DNA from: Colwellia polaris
GTDB lineage: Bacteria; Pseudomonadota; Gammaproteobacteria; Enterobacterales; Alteromonadaceae
DNA length: 64,000 bases
Direction: 5' to 3'
Assembly: GCF_002104515.1 (NCBI RefSeq)
Contig: NZ_NBOE01000014.1
Location: forward strand, 1-64,000
Shown here: positions 37,154-45,805 of the stretch, piece by piece
Position numbering within the stretch: position 1 is the stretch's first letter
Layout: each line of letters starts with the position of its first letter
The notes under the pieces: generated by a model
Told to the model about the DNA's origin: nothing
Seen by the model: the letters and a program-made list of their open reading frames with translations, nothing else
Databases searched by the model: none
Position numbers and translations under genes: made by a program

Positions 37154-37411
37154 TTATGCTTTGCCGATCAGGTGCTGTAATTGACCACTGCTCAATGCTT
37201 CATGGAAGTCATCACCGCCGCCGATGTGTTGATCATTAATAAATATTTGCGGCACAGTGTTACGTAAACTGCGCTCACGCATTTCTTTAGTCAGTTTTTC
37301 ACTATGGGTAATTTCGTATTCCTTAAACGCTAAGCCTAAGCTGTTAAGCGTTGCTTTTGCCCTTTTACAAAAGGGGCAGTAGCTTTTACTGTATATTTCT
37401 ATCTTCGCCAT
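37154..37411 (-). CDS. grxC: Glutaredoxin (GrxC-like)
   Basis: This 85-residue dithiol glutaredoxin has the active site CPFC (residues 12-15), the cis-proline segment TVPQIFIN and the glutathione-binding GGGDDF. It reduces disulfides with glutathione. It lies upstream of the RclC-like gene in the same direction and divergent from the AraC-family gene, which suggests induction by oxidants. It may be the general glutaredoxin 3 or a paralogue dedicated to this cluster. Confidence 0.88.
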   Translation of the reverse strand: MAKIEIYSKSYCPFCKRAKATLNSLGLAFKEYEITHSEKLTKEMRERSLRNTVPQIFINDQHIGGGDDFHEALSSGQLQHLIGKA

Positions 37412-37553
37412 GATTGTTATCTCTTGCTTCGGTTGATTGTTATTGATGTGGCTATTATGAAAGAATTAAAAAACTCAACAACGTTAGAAAGTCTTTACTT
37501 ATTACACTAATCGTCTATATTTTTAATACGATTAATAGCTAATTAAACCGAAC

Positions 37554-38411
37554 ATGGAAATTTTAAGCGATATTCTCACGTCTTTACGTGTTAGTGGCAG
37601 TGTGTATTTTTGTAGCCATGTTGAGCCTCCTTGGATAAAAACCTTCGTCGATAAAAAAACCGCTTGTTTTCATCTAATTAGACGAGGCGCTTGCTGGTTA
37701 AAGATTGATGATAGAGTTGAGCAGTTATTTGCTGGTGATTTAATATTTTTAGGCCCAGGTGTTGATCATATACTGACGAGTGAACCTCCAGAGAATCAAC
37801 TGGCGATTAGTGTCGAACCTACCCTGCTACTTTGTGGCACTTGTTCGTTTGTGCACGATACACTGTCACCGTTAAGTAATATGTTTGAACAAGTCGCCAT
37901 TGTTCGCGAGAACGAGTTAAATAAACATGCTTGGTTAAAAAGCACTTTTGATCAGCTTAGTGCTGAATATATGGCACAAAATATTGGCAATGAAATTATT
38001 GTTAATAAACTCACTGAAGTTGTATTGGTAGAGTTAATTAGAATCAATTTTGGCCGCCAGCAACAACACTCATTTTTACACGCTTTAAAGGATAAACGCA
38101 TTGGCAAGGCACTTGAGTTCATTCATGAGTCGCCGCAAAAGCCTTGGACAATTGACAGCTTAGCGTCTGCTATTGGTATGTCGAGGGCGGCATTTGCGAA
38201 AAAATTCACGCAACTAGTTGGGCAAACTGTTTTTACCTATTTATCGAATTTACGTATACAAAAAGCAAAAGAGATGATTTTAACTACGTCACTTTTTATC
38301 AACGATATTGCGCTAAATGTAGGGTATGAATCAGAGCGCGCCTTTACAAAAACCTTTAGTAAGTATGAAGGCGTAACCCCCAAACAATTCCGTAAAAATA
38401 ATTCGGTATAA
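37554..38411 (+). CDS. AraC-family regulator, RclR-like
   Basis: The 285-residue product has an N-terminal cupin domain (about residues 10-170) and a C-terminal AraC double helix-turn-helix (about 185-283, ending in YESERAFTKTFSKYEGVTPKQFRK). Cysteines at 20, 94 and 97 fall near where the redox-active cysteines of E. coli RclR lie (Cys21 and Cys89, from memory), so oxidation may activate it. The divergent glutaredoxin/RclC-like operon is the likely target; the 142-bp shared gap would hold the operators. Confidence 0.8.
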   Translation: MEILSDILTSLRVSGSVYFCSHVEPPWIKTFVDKKTACFHLIRRGACWLKIDDRVEQLFAGDLIFLGPGVDHILTSEPPENQLAISVEPTLLLCGTCSFVHDTLSPLSNMFEQVAIVRENELNKHAWLKSTFDQLSAEYMAQNIGNEIIVNKLTEVVLVELIRINFGRQQQHSFLHALKDKRIGKALEFIHESPQKPWTIDSLASAIGMSRAAFAKKFTQLVGQTVFTYLSNLRIQKAKEMILTTSLFINDIALNVGYESERAFTKTFSKYEGVTPKQFRKNNSV

Positions 38412-38552
38412 ATAATATTCTGTCATTATCTGTTGGTTCAGGCTCGTTGGAATGTAAGTAATGTGCGAGTAATAATTTATTTACCGCCCGTCTAAAGCGT
38501 CAAAGCTTTCAGCTAAATACAGGCGCATTAAATTTAGCATAAATTACATTTC

Positions 38553-39437
38553 TTACGCTGCCTTTAACAAAGACACCACCCACTTTTGCAATGCATCCTC
38601 GTTATAACGAGGATGCCAAGCAGCGATCACATCAAAACTGTCGGGTGATTCTTCCAGTGTTAGTTCGATTAAATCTAAGCTTGTTATGGCGCGTGATGGT
38701 AAAAAAGCGATTGAGTCTGTGGTTTCTAAATACATGGGGACAATTGAGAAACATGGTGCAGATACAACAATATTTCGTTTTAAACCGAACTTTTTGAACC
38801 AATCGTCAATCGAGCCTTTAAAGTTAGGCCGCGAAGGTGATGCAATAATACTAGGATAACTTGCAATTTCAGCAAGGCTAGGGGTTTTATTTGCTATTGA
38901 TGCCTTTGGCGAAGCAACGCATACGTGATGTTCTTCAAAAAGCTTTAAAATGCGGTAGCTATCAGGAATATAGTCAGGAAAGGCTATGGCTAAATTAACT
39001 TTGCCACTTTCCATTAGCTCATGCACTTTATCTAATTCAAAATCACGTACAATGATCTTTAGCTTTGGCGATTTTTTTCTTAATTGAGCAATTAACTCTG
39101 GTAATACTACTTGCTGAGCGTAATCGGTCGCAGCTATAACAAAAGTGCCTTCAATGGTTTCAGGATTAAAAGTTGTTGGCGCTAGTAGCGCGCTAAACTC
39201 AAGTAGTAGCTTGTCGACACCAATGGCTAAGTTTTCAGCAAATGGCGTTGGCACAAAGCCACTAGTTTTTCTTAAGAACAGCCTGTCGTCGAAAACATCT
39301 CGCAATTTTTTTAAATGCTCGCTTACCGCTTGTTGAGTAAGGCCTAACTGACTAGCCGCTTTTGATGCGCTTCTTTCTTGTATTAAGGCTTGAAACACCC
39401 TTAGCTGTTTAATATCTAATCTATCTAACTTACTCAT
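38553..39437 (-). CDS. LysR-family transcriptional regulator
   Basis: This 294-residue protein has the LysR helix-turn-helix at residues 8-65 (RVFQALIQERSASKAASQLGLTQQAVSEHLKKLR) and a two-lobed effector domain of the periplasmic-binding type (about 90-290). It is divergent from an atypical short-chain dehydrogenase, the usual layout for a LysR regulator and its target. The effector is unknown. Confidence 0.88.
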   Translation of the reverse strand: MSKLDRLDIKQLRVFQALIQERSASKAASQLGLTQQAVSEHLKKLRDVFDDRLFLRKTSGFVPTPFAENLAIGVDKLLLEFSALLAPTTFNPETIEGTFVIAATDYAQQVVLPELIAQLRKKSPKLKIIVRDFELDKVHELMESGKVNLAIAFPDYIPDSYRILKLFEEHHVCVASPKASIANKTPSLAEIASYPSIIASPSRPNFKGSIDDWFKKFGLKRNIVVSAPCFSIVPMYLETTDSIAFLPSRAITSLDLIELTLEESPDSFDVIAAWHPRYNEDALQKWVVSLLKAA

Positions 39438-39605
39438 ATGTATTTGCCATTATTATTTACTATATTCCACGATAAGCTAACACATAACCATAATTTCTTG
39501 TATCACTAACAAAAACTCATTGTTTTTAATTGTTTGGCAATCTCTATATTATCTCGTTATCAAATCAATTTAACCAAATTGATAGTAAAGAAAAGTGAGG
39601 TTCAA

Positions 39606-40211
39606 ATGAAAACAGTTATTTTAATCGGTGCATTAGGAAAAATGGGTCAAGCGGCATTAACAGGCTTAGGTAATCACAAAGTGATTACGGCTGGTCGTTC
39701 TGGCGACGTTGACCATATTGTTGATATTACTAATGAACAATCGATTAGATCTTTGTATGAAGCTGTTGGCAAATTCGATGCTGTAGTTAATACCGTTGGT
39801 TTTTGTGAATATGCTACTTTTAGTGAGATGACAGAAGCGCAGTGGATGACAACTGTAATGAGTAAAATGATGGGGCAAATTAACTTAGTTAGAATTGGCC
39901 AAGAATATATTGCTGATAGCGGTTCGTTTACTTTAATTAGCGGTATTTTAAATAAAAAACCAATTCCATTTGCCATTGCCGATGCAACAACCAGTGGCGC
40001 CATTGATACTTTTGTTAAAATAGTATCGTTAGAAATGCCAAGAAACACCCGTATTAATGTTGTTAACCCTACGGTATTAACTGAAGCATGGGAGGTATAC
40101 GGTGAGATGATGCCTGGTTTTGAACCTGTACCAGGAACATTAGTAGGCAAAGCTTTTGAACGTTCAGTCGATGGTTTTATTAACGGCGAAGTTATTGTTG
40201 TAGACGCTTAA
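39606..40211 (+). CDS. Atypical short-chain dehydrogenase
   Basis: The 201-residue product has a Rossmann fold with the nucleotide motif GALGKMG (GxxGxxG) at the N-terminus and a conserved NTVG segment. The active-site serine (LISGIL) is present, but the usual YxxxK is replaced (region PIPFAIADATTSGA), as in a subgroup of short SDR-like proteins, so classic dehydrogenase chemistry is uncertain. The frame extends 24 codons upstream, but GTGAGG lies 7 nt before this ATG. It is divergent from the LysR gene and is probably regulated by it. Confidence 0.82.
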   Translation: MKTVILIGALGKMGQAALTGLGNHKVITAGRSGDVDHIVDITNEQSIRSLYEAVGKFDAVVNTVGFCEYATFSEMTEAQWMTTVMSKMMGQINLVRIGQEYIADSGSFTLISGILNKKPIPFAIADATTSGAIDTFVKIVSLEMPRNTRINVVNPTVLTEAWEVYGEMMPGFEPVPGTLVGKAFERSVDGFINGEVIVVDA

Positions 40212-40327
40212 CTTATTAAGGGTCAAGGTTATCAATAATTGTGCTTATTATTGATTAAGTGCGAACGCTTAGCGTTGCTGAATGAAGTAGCTCAACTTGG
40301 TTGAACTTTAACCATCAGCTTAAATGC

Positions 40328-40411
40328 GTAAAATAAAAAACCAACCTCGAAGGTTGGTTTTTTGCTTGCTATGAGATAGAAAGTTTACTTACTGGTCGCC
40401 AACTTGTGCTG
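40328..40411. repeat. 84-bp perfect direct repeat, left copy
   Basis: This stretch is identical to 41898-41981. It contains the bidirectional terminator of the fkpA-like gene and the reverse complement of its last 23 coding bases including the stop codon, here without the rest of the gene. The two copies bracket a three-gene module of 1486 bp. Confidence 0.95.
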
Positions 40412-40503
40412 TTTAGGTTGAACCTGCAACTCTCAATCATGTAAACAACATTATTGATTGATGCCGACGTTGATATTCTGTTACTTGATATTCAGGAAAA
40501 AGG

Positions 40504-40839
40504 CTATTTTTTCCCAAAAACGACGATTAATTTTCTCGCTTCACAAAAGTTTATTGCTACGGGTTCACTCCATTCCAACGTTTGAAAATTTCCACGAATA
40601 TACTGCTGGCAATAATTTTTAGGCGAAGCAGACCAAGAAAACTCTGCACTTGAATTTGGCTTTAAATTTACATTTTTAAAGTCAAACCAATGAACACCGT
40701 CTTCTGTAATTTGCAGGTTTACCATCGTTAACTCAGAATTATTTGAAACTTCAAAAATAAATTCTCTACTCATTGCTTCTTCGGGTATTGAAGCTAAGCT
40801 TAATATAGCAATTAAATAAAAAGTCATTTTGAAGGGCAT
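40504..40839 (-). CDS. Secreted protein of unknown function, 111 aa
   Basis: A probable signal peptide (about residues 1-23) precedes a small beta-rich domain with two cysteines (CQQY and NFCEA) that could form a disulfide in the periplasm. I recognise no family. It is the minus-strand member of the module between the 84-bp repeats, divergent from the next gene by 77 bp. Confidence 0.6.
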   Translation of the reverse strand: MPFKMTFYLIAILSLASIPEEAMSREFIFEVSNNSELTMVNLQITEDGVHWFDFKNVNLKPNSSAEFSWSASPKNYCQQYIRGNFQTLEWSEPVAINFCEARKLIVVFGKK

Positions 40840-40916
40840 GATGTATCCAATTTAAAAAGTTGTCGATTTAAGTATGGAATAAGTTCCGATATGCACAAGT
40901 TCTTTAAGGAATAAAA

Positions 40917-41504
40917 ATGAATATGTTTGATATCGCAATTTTTTGTGCTGCTATCGCAGGGTTGATAATGGTTATCGGAGGGATAATTCTAATTTACAAA
41001 GGCGCTTTAGTTTTAGCATCTACCGATCCTTCTAGTGCCTTAACAATTGAATGGAAAAAAGAATTTCGTCTCAATACACAAGCGCCGGGAATCGCCTTTT
41101 TCATTATCGGCCTATTATTTACCTTAACATCTATATTTGCATCAAAGCCTACTGAAATAGAACCAATTAACATCATTGGTAAAGTTGCCGAAATTAGCGA
41201 ACCAATAACAATAGCAGCAAGATCTTCAAAATGGATTTTAGTTGGTGGTAGTGATGGCGTAGTAAAAGGTAAAATTAGACCCTATGTTGAGGCAATTACC
41301 TTGGAAATTTCAGCTCCTGGGTACAAACCTATCAATATTGTTCATATTTTAGATGAACTTAAAGATCGCACTATTCACTTCGAACAACCTATACAAATGG
41401 AACAACTCGTTACTGGAGTCGTTGGTACTCAAATTATAGATGTCCCAGATGAAGGTGCTTACGCCTCAGTAAACTCTCCTGCTAAGTTTGGTGTAAGCCA
41501 ATGA
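40917..41504 (+). CDS. Membrane protein of unknown function, 195 aa
   Basis: Two transmembrane helices (about residues 8-32 and 55-75) are followed by a soluble beta-rich domain (about 85-190), likely periplasmic. The ATG follows AAGGAATAAA. Its stop overlaps the next start by four bases (ATGA), so the two are translated together. No known family is recognised. Confidence 0.68.
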   Translation: MNMFDIAIFCAAIAGLIMVIGGIILIYKGALVLASTDPSSALTIEWKKEFRLNTQAPGIAFFIIGLLFTLTSIFASKPTEIEPINIIGKVAEISEPITIAARSSKWILVGGSDGVVKGKIRPYVEAITLEISAPGYKPINIVHILDELKDRTIHFEQPIQMEQLVTGVVGTQIIDVPDEGAYASVNSPAKFGVSQ

Positions 41505-41827
41505 AAAAACTACAATCTATAGTATTCATATTAACCCTAACTATGGCTTCACAAACATTGGGTTCAGGCCCAATGGGCTTTGTTCAAGGTTCTTTGTGCA
41601 GCTTACAAAATAATGGCCCAGCACCTGGTTTATTGGTTTCACTTGTTCATCAGTACTTAGGAAGAAGCTCTCCAACTTATACAGACCAATACGGGAATTT
41701 TCAGTTGTTCAATATACCTGCACGACCAGAGCCATATCTTATTGAAGTCTATTGGGGACAACAATTAGTATATCGAAATCAAATTTATGTCCATGGGGGA
41801 GTTAACTTGGGAAGGTTTTGTATTTAA
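41501..41827 (+). CDS. Secreted carboxypeptidase-regulatory-like protein, 108 aa
   Basis: A signal peptide (about residues 1-21, ending TLGSG) is followed by a small domain with a TDQYGNFQLFNIPARPEPYLIEV pattern, reminiscent of the transthyretin-like carboxypeptidase regulatory domain, and two cysteines (Cys in GSLCSL and the C-terminal RFCI). It may act in the periplasm with the membrane protein that overlaps it. Function is unknown. Confidence 0.65.
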   Translation: MKKLQSIVFILTLTMASQTLGSGPMGFVQGSLCSLQNNGPAPGLLVSLVHQYLGRSSPTYTDQYGNFQLFNIPARPEPYLIEVYWGQQLVYRNQIYVHGGVNLGRFCI

Positions 41828-41897
41828 GTTTAGAATAGCTTAAGCCGCTGTATTACCTTTGTTGCGAAGTGATCAGCTTGATGCTAACCAGTATAAT

Positions 41898-41981
41898 GTA
41901 AAATAAAAAACCAACCTCGAAGGTTGGTTTTTTGCTTGCTATGAGATAGAAAGTTTACTTACTGGTCGCCAACTTGTGCTG
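41898..41981. repeat. 84-bp perfect direct repeat, right copy
   Basis: This is the original context: the repeat spans the terminator and the last 23 bases of the intact fkpA-like gene. It is identical to 40328-40411 (offset 1570 bp). Confidence 0.95.
41905..41933 (-). terminator. Terminator of the fkpA-like gene (bidirectional)
   Basis: A perfect 13-bp stem, AAAAAACCAACCT / AGGTTGGTTTTTT, with a 3-nt loop gives T-tracts in both directions, 26 bp beyond the fkpA-like stop codon. A second copy lies at 40335-40363 in the left repeat. Confidence 0.92.
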
Positions 41982-42717
41982 CTGCTTCTGGTTTTTGAAC
42001 TTCTAATAATTCAATTTCAAATTGCAATACAGAGTTACCCGGAATGCGAGGTGGGTTACCGTTAGGGCCGTAAGCTAGGTCTGAAGGAATAGTAAATTTG
42101 AATTTAGAACCTACAGACATTAACTGAACACCTTCAGTCCAACCTGAAATTACACGATTAAGTGGGAATACTGCTGGCTCTCCACGCTCTATAGAGCTAT
42201 CAAAAGTTTCACCATTAAGGAAAGTACCTACGTAGTGAACTTTAACTGTATCAGTAGCTGTTGGCTTTTCACCGTCGCCAACCGTTATAACTTCGTATTG
42301 AATGCCAGATTCAGTAATTTGAACGCCTTCTTTAGTTGCGTTTTCTGCTAAGAAAGCCTGACCTTCAGCTAAGCTAGCTTCAGAGCTAACCGTAGCTTGT
42401 TCTTGTTGCTTAGCTTTCATGGCTTGGTCTAAATTCATCAACAACGCTTGAATGTCTTCTTTTTCGATTTGAGACTTGCCATCCATGCTGTCAGTAAAAC
42501 CACGAATAATAAGTGACTTGTCTAATGTTAAACCCAACTTGTCGTGCTCTTCAAGATTACGTTCCATATACATACCAATTGATGCACCTAAACCATAAGC
42601 TTGTTTTTGTATTTCTGTATCAAGCGCAACGGCTTGTTCTTCTTGCTTAGCAGATTCTTGACAACCCATTACTGATAATAAGGCAATAGCGACTAAAGTC
42701 GGTTTGAAAAATTTCAT
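41959..42717 (-). CDS. fkpA: FKBP-type peptidyl-prolyl isomerase, FkpA-like
   Basis: This 252-residue periplasmic foldase catalyses proline isomerisation. It has an export signal ending in VMGC, a lipobox, so it may be lipidated, which is unlike the soluble E. coli FkpA. An N-terminal helical dimerisation domain (about 30-120) precedes the FKBP domain (about 130-240; VKVHYVGTFLNGETFDSS and AYGPNGNPPRIPGNSVLQFEIELL). In E. coli fkpA sits beside slyX, as here. Its 3' end is duplicated 1.57 kb away. Confidence 0.9.
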   Translation of the reverse strand: MKFFKPTLVAIALLSVMGCQESAKQEEQAVALDTEIQKQAYGLGASIGMYMERNLEEHDKLGLTLDKSLIIRGFTDSMDGKSQIEKEDIQALLMNLDQAMKAKQQEQATVSSEASLAEGQAFLAENATKEGVQITESGIQYEVITVGDGEKPTATDTVKVHYVGTFLNGETFDSSIERGEPAVFPLNRVISGWTEGVQLMSVGSKFKFTIPSDLAYGPNGNPPRIPGNSVLQFEIELLEVQKPEAAAQVGDQ

Positions 42718-42837
42718 TTACATCTCCGTTTTACTACCTAGCCAGAAATTCGGGCTAAGTCATTTAAATATGTGTGAATTGTTAAACAATGCGGCTTATA
42801 CTAACGATAAATGCCCTAAGAAAAAAGTATTAATATT

Positions 42838-43833
42838 TTGCTGAACTGTAACTTAACAATTCTAAAAGCCAAACTTCTGTTTTTATTAGCTTTGCTTTCT
42901 GCGTGTCAGCCTGTAGGCCAGGAGCCAACGCAAAGATGGCAGCACGCTGTAGAGGGAGCGTATGCGGCTAATATATCGAATGACGCTAAATTTAGTGTTG
43001 TTTCTTCAATACATCACGGCATTAGCTTATGGGATTTAGAAAACAATGCGCTGAAATATAGTTGGTCGCAACAACAAAACAATGCCGACAATTTAGTATT
43101 GGTGGCTGATATTGCCGATAATAACAGCCATGCGATTACAGCCAATCGTAATGACTTTTCACTTTGGAATATAGAAAATGGTGCCTCTGAAGGCTTTTGG
43201 TCCATTACAGAATCGACCATTCGCGATGTAGCGGTATCTAATAATGGCGATTACTTATTGGTAGGGCAAAGTAACGGTAAGGTTGTGCATATTACGATTG
43301 CTAATGGCCGACGTTTAGAGTTTTTGGGTCATCAAGAAAAAATTAATGCCGTAGATATGCTGCCAAATGGCCGCATTGCGATTTCAGGCTCGAACGACTT
43401 TGTTGCTTATGTATGGGATACAAAATCAGGACAAGTAATATATCGCTTTAATCACCCGAGTAGAGTCACTATGGTGGCGCTTGATCCTAAAGGACGTTTT
43501 GCTTTTACCGCCGATAGTAAAAAATCAGCCAATATTTGGGATTTAAAAACCGGCGAGTTAATTTCTAAGCTGAAGTACTTTAATCGACAAGAGGTTTTTA
43601 GTGCCGTGCAATTTTCTCCTGACGGTAGCCAATTATTAACGGGTGCGCCTTCTCGAAAAGTCAGTATATGGGATGTTGCAACGGGTGAGCGCCTTACCAG
43701 TTGGCGAGTTTTACCACGCGAAGATATTAGACCCGCAGGCGCAGTTGTGTATAGTGTCGCATTTAGAGATAATAACCAGGTAATCACCGAAAGCTCTTCT
43801 GGATACGCCGAATTATGGCAGGTAAATAAATAG
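42838..43833 (+). CDS. WD40-repeat lipoprotein
   Basis: The 331-residue product has a lipoprotein signal ending LSAC and at least five or six WD40-type blades, recognisable by ISLWDLEN, FSLWNIEN, AYVWDTKSG, ANIWDLKTG, VSIWDVATG and AELWQVNK. It is probably a membrane-anchored propeller that binds other proteins; no enzyme function is implied. The start is TTG with a poor ribosome-binding site, so the exact start is uncertain. Its stop codon overlaps the slyX start by one base. Confidence 0.82.
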   Translation: MLNCNLTILKAKLLFLLALLSACQPVGQEPTQRWQHAVEGAYAANISNDAKFSVVSSIHHGISLWDLENNALKYSWSQQQNNADNLVLVADIADNNSHAITANRNDFSLWNIENGASEGFWSITESTIRDVAVSNNGDYLLVGQSNGKVVHITIANGRRLEFLGHQEKINAVDMLPNGRIAISGSNDFVAYVWDTKSGQVIYRFNHPSRVTMVALDPKGRFAFTADSKKSANIWDLKTGELISKLKYFNRQEVFSAVQFSPDGSQLLTGAPSRKVSIWDVATGERLTSWRVLPREDIRPAGAVVYSVAFRDNNQVITESSSGYAELWQVNK

Positions 43834-44054
43834 TGAAATCAGTTACAGAATTAAACCACGCAATTGAAGCTCTTGAAACTCGCAATGCTTTTCAAGATGA
43901 TATTATCGACCAACTTAACCATGAAATTACCGTTCATCAAAACCAACTTGCTGAACTTAAGCATCAAGTGTCTTTACTGGCAAATCGCATTAAAGAAAAC
44001 GCACCAGAGCAAAGTGGAAAAGAAGAGATAGAGCCACCACCACCGCACTATTAA
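43833..44054 (+). CDS. slyX: SlyX protein
   Basis: This 73-residue protein of unknown biochemical role is a predicted coiled coil over most of its length and ends in the proline-rich tail PPPPHY seen in SlyX proteins. The start is GTG, overlapping the stop of the WD40 gene (TAGTG). Its place near an fkpA-like gene and yheV matches the E. coli fkpA-slyX-slyD-yheV block, although slyD is not here. Confidence 0.9.
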   Translation: MKSVTELNHAIEALETRNAFQDDIIDQLNHEITVHQNQLAELKHQVSLLANRIKENAPEQSGKEEIEPPPPHY

Positions 44055-44179
44055 AATAAGTAGCTAAAGTGCTATGTTAGCGTGCTAAATTAAAGTTATA
44101 TAACAATATTTAAACGTTTTAAAAGTTATTCGGCCGAAATAAACGAGTAGTTAGGTCGCATTATTGTAGAGACCTACTT

Positions 44180-44434
44180 ATGTTAATGTTAAAGCCCAAT
44201 TGTGAATGTTGTGATAAAGACTTACCACCTGCAGCTAAAGATGCTTACATTTGTACTTATGAATGTACCTTTTGTGCTGAGTGTGCAGCGAACGTATTAA
44301 ACTTTGTTTGTCCTAATTGCTCAGGCAATTTAGTTAGTCGCCCTATTCGCCCTATTGAAGCATTAAAAAAGCATCCCGCTTCAACACAGCGAATAATAAA
44401 ACCGCATGGCTGTGACCGTTATCGTAAAAGCTAA
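44180..44434 (+). CDS. DUF1272 cysteine-rich protein
   Basis: An 84-residue protein with many cysteines arranged as CECC, CTYECTFC, CAEC and CPNC, which would bind one or two zinc ions in a RING-like or zinc-ribbon manner. The N-terminus MLMLKPNCECC is the DUF1272 hallmark. Function is unknown. It is a single gene after slyX. Confidence 0.88.
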   Translation: MLMLKPNCECCDKDLPPAAKDAYICTYECTFCAECAANVLNFVCPNCSGNLVSRPIRPIEALKKHPASTQRIIKPHGCDRYRKS

Positions 44435-44511
44435 CACAATGAAGCAAAGTTAAATAATGAAGTACTAATAACGTATAATTTGTCAGTTTATAGTGTAATA
44501 AGGAGTTTTAT

Positions 44512-44688
44512 ATGACTGTTTTATTTGTTTTAAATATTCTAAGTATTTTTATTTGTTATGCCGTTGCTAAACATAGAGGCGCTAAAACTATTTTTTGGGC
44601 AATTGTTGGCGCTATTTTAGGACCATTGGCTATCCCTTTTGTTTTCTTTTCAAAGCCTGAAGTTATACCTGCAACAAAAAACATTTGA
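44512..44688 (+). CDS. Small two-helix membrane protein, 58 aa
   Basis: This short frame has a strong ribosome-binding site (AAGGAG, 8 nt before the ATG). It encodes two hydrophobic helices (about residues 2-18 and 28-48) separated by a basic turn (KHRGAK), with GAILGPLAIPFVFF near the end. It resembles small YqaE-like or phospholipase D N-terminal-like membrane peptides, but I do not assign a family. Confidence 0.65.
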   Translation: MTVLFVLNILSIFICYAVAKHRGAKTIFWAIVGAILGPLAIPFVFFSKPEVIPATKNI

Positions 44689-44818
44689 GATAAAAGTATA
44701 CTTTATTAAGCAAAATTTATAGTCAGTCGATTCATATTTCGCAATATTAAGTACGTCTATATTTTAAGCCGCTATATTTAAGTAATGCCACTTTACTAAA
44801 CTATACATTGATAAATAA

Positions 44819-45445
44819 ATGATTCCTTTTGAAAATACATCAGCAATAATAGAATTTACCCGTATATATTTAGCTGTTTTTTATACTGCTGTTGCACTGT
44901 TTTATACCGTTAGAATTATCACCGCCAAGAAAAACACCCATAGTGAACTTGTGTTTCTCGGACAACCTTTTTGTTCTCATTGGTGGAACCATATGACATT
45001 TCGTTTATTCAGAGCATTAATTTGGCTGACTTGTGTGATCAGGATTTTTTTTCCATCGCTAGATGAATATCTAGGCGTAATTGCAATTTTCGAGCGTAAC
45101 CTGATGCTAATACTCGGTAATGTGTTATTAACTGTTGGTTTTTTAATGACCATTATTATCCACTTTAGCATGAAGCAAAAGTGGCGTTCGGGTGTAGACC
45201 CACAAGGCCCTAAAGCATTAATTACTGATGGTTTTTTTAAACATTCTCGTAATCCAATTTTTGTTAGCGTGGGCTTGTCACAATTAGGTTTTTTTCTCGC
45301 ATTACCTTCAATATTTACTTTAGTTTGCCTTATCATTGGTTTATATACTTTATACAAACAAACCATTGTTGAAGAACAGCATTTAGTCACTATTTTTCAG
45401 GATAATTATAAAATATATCAAAGCAACGTTCGTCGGTGGATATAA
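44819..45445 (+). CDS. Isoprenylcysteine carboxyl methyltransferase (ICMT) family protein
   Basis: A 208-residue membrane protein with about five helices. The C-terminal motif region of the ICMT/phospholipid methyltransferase family is clear: DGFFKHSRNPIFVS, then EEQHL, then YKIYQSNVRRWI, which form the SAM-binding site in this family. The substrate in bacteria is usually unknown. It stands alone, about 130 bp after a small membrane protein. Confidence 0.82.
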   Translation: MIPFENTSAIIEFTRIYLAVFYTAVALFYTVRIITAKKNTHSELVFLGQPFCSHWWNHMTFRLFRALIWLTCVIRIFFPSLDEYLGVIAIFERNLMLILGNVLLTVGFLMTIIIHFSMKQKWRSGVDPQGPKALITDGFFKHSRNPIFVSVGLSQLGFFLALPSIFTLVCLIIGLYTLYKQTIVEEQHLVTIFQDNYKIYQSNVRRWI

Positions 45446-45598
45446 AGCCTAAGAAATATTGGGAATAAACTAAGCTACCTAAAAAAATATAAGTAACAAT
45501 ACCTTGTATGAATTATCTAGTTACAACATATTTAAACCGCAAATTTGCCGCAGATAAGATAAGTTTAAAGTAGTAAACATAGCGCTGTGCTTACCTGT

Positions 45599-45805
45599 TT
45601 ATTCTTGCTTAAAAATTCCAATAACTTGCTCGTTTGGTCTTACTTCTTGCACTACGTGCTCTTCTGGTTGCGACATTTGGTGTCCACAACTAACGCAGGT
45701 TACGGTTTCAACGCCGTGCTCTTTAAATAATCCCATGGTGTCCATTGCTTTACACTTTGGACAAACTGCTCCAGCTATAAATCGTTTTTTCACTTTTTTA
45801 CTCAA
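45599..45805 (-). CDS. yheV: YheV-type zinc-ribbon protein
   Basis: A 68-residue protein with a zinc ribbon formed by CPKC (residues 15-18) and CVSC (37-40), followed by an acidic tail. It matches the YheV family in length and in the basic N-terminus MSKKVKKRFIAGA. In E. coli yheV is beside kefB/kefG and yheS; here it is next to yheS in opposite orientation, and kef genes are missing. Role unknown. Confidence 0.85.
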   Translation of the reverse strand: MSKKVKKRFIAGAVCPKCKAMDTMGLFKEHGVETVTCVSCGHQMSQPEEHVVQEVRPNEQVIGIFKQE

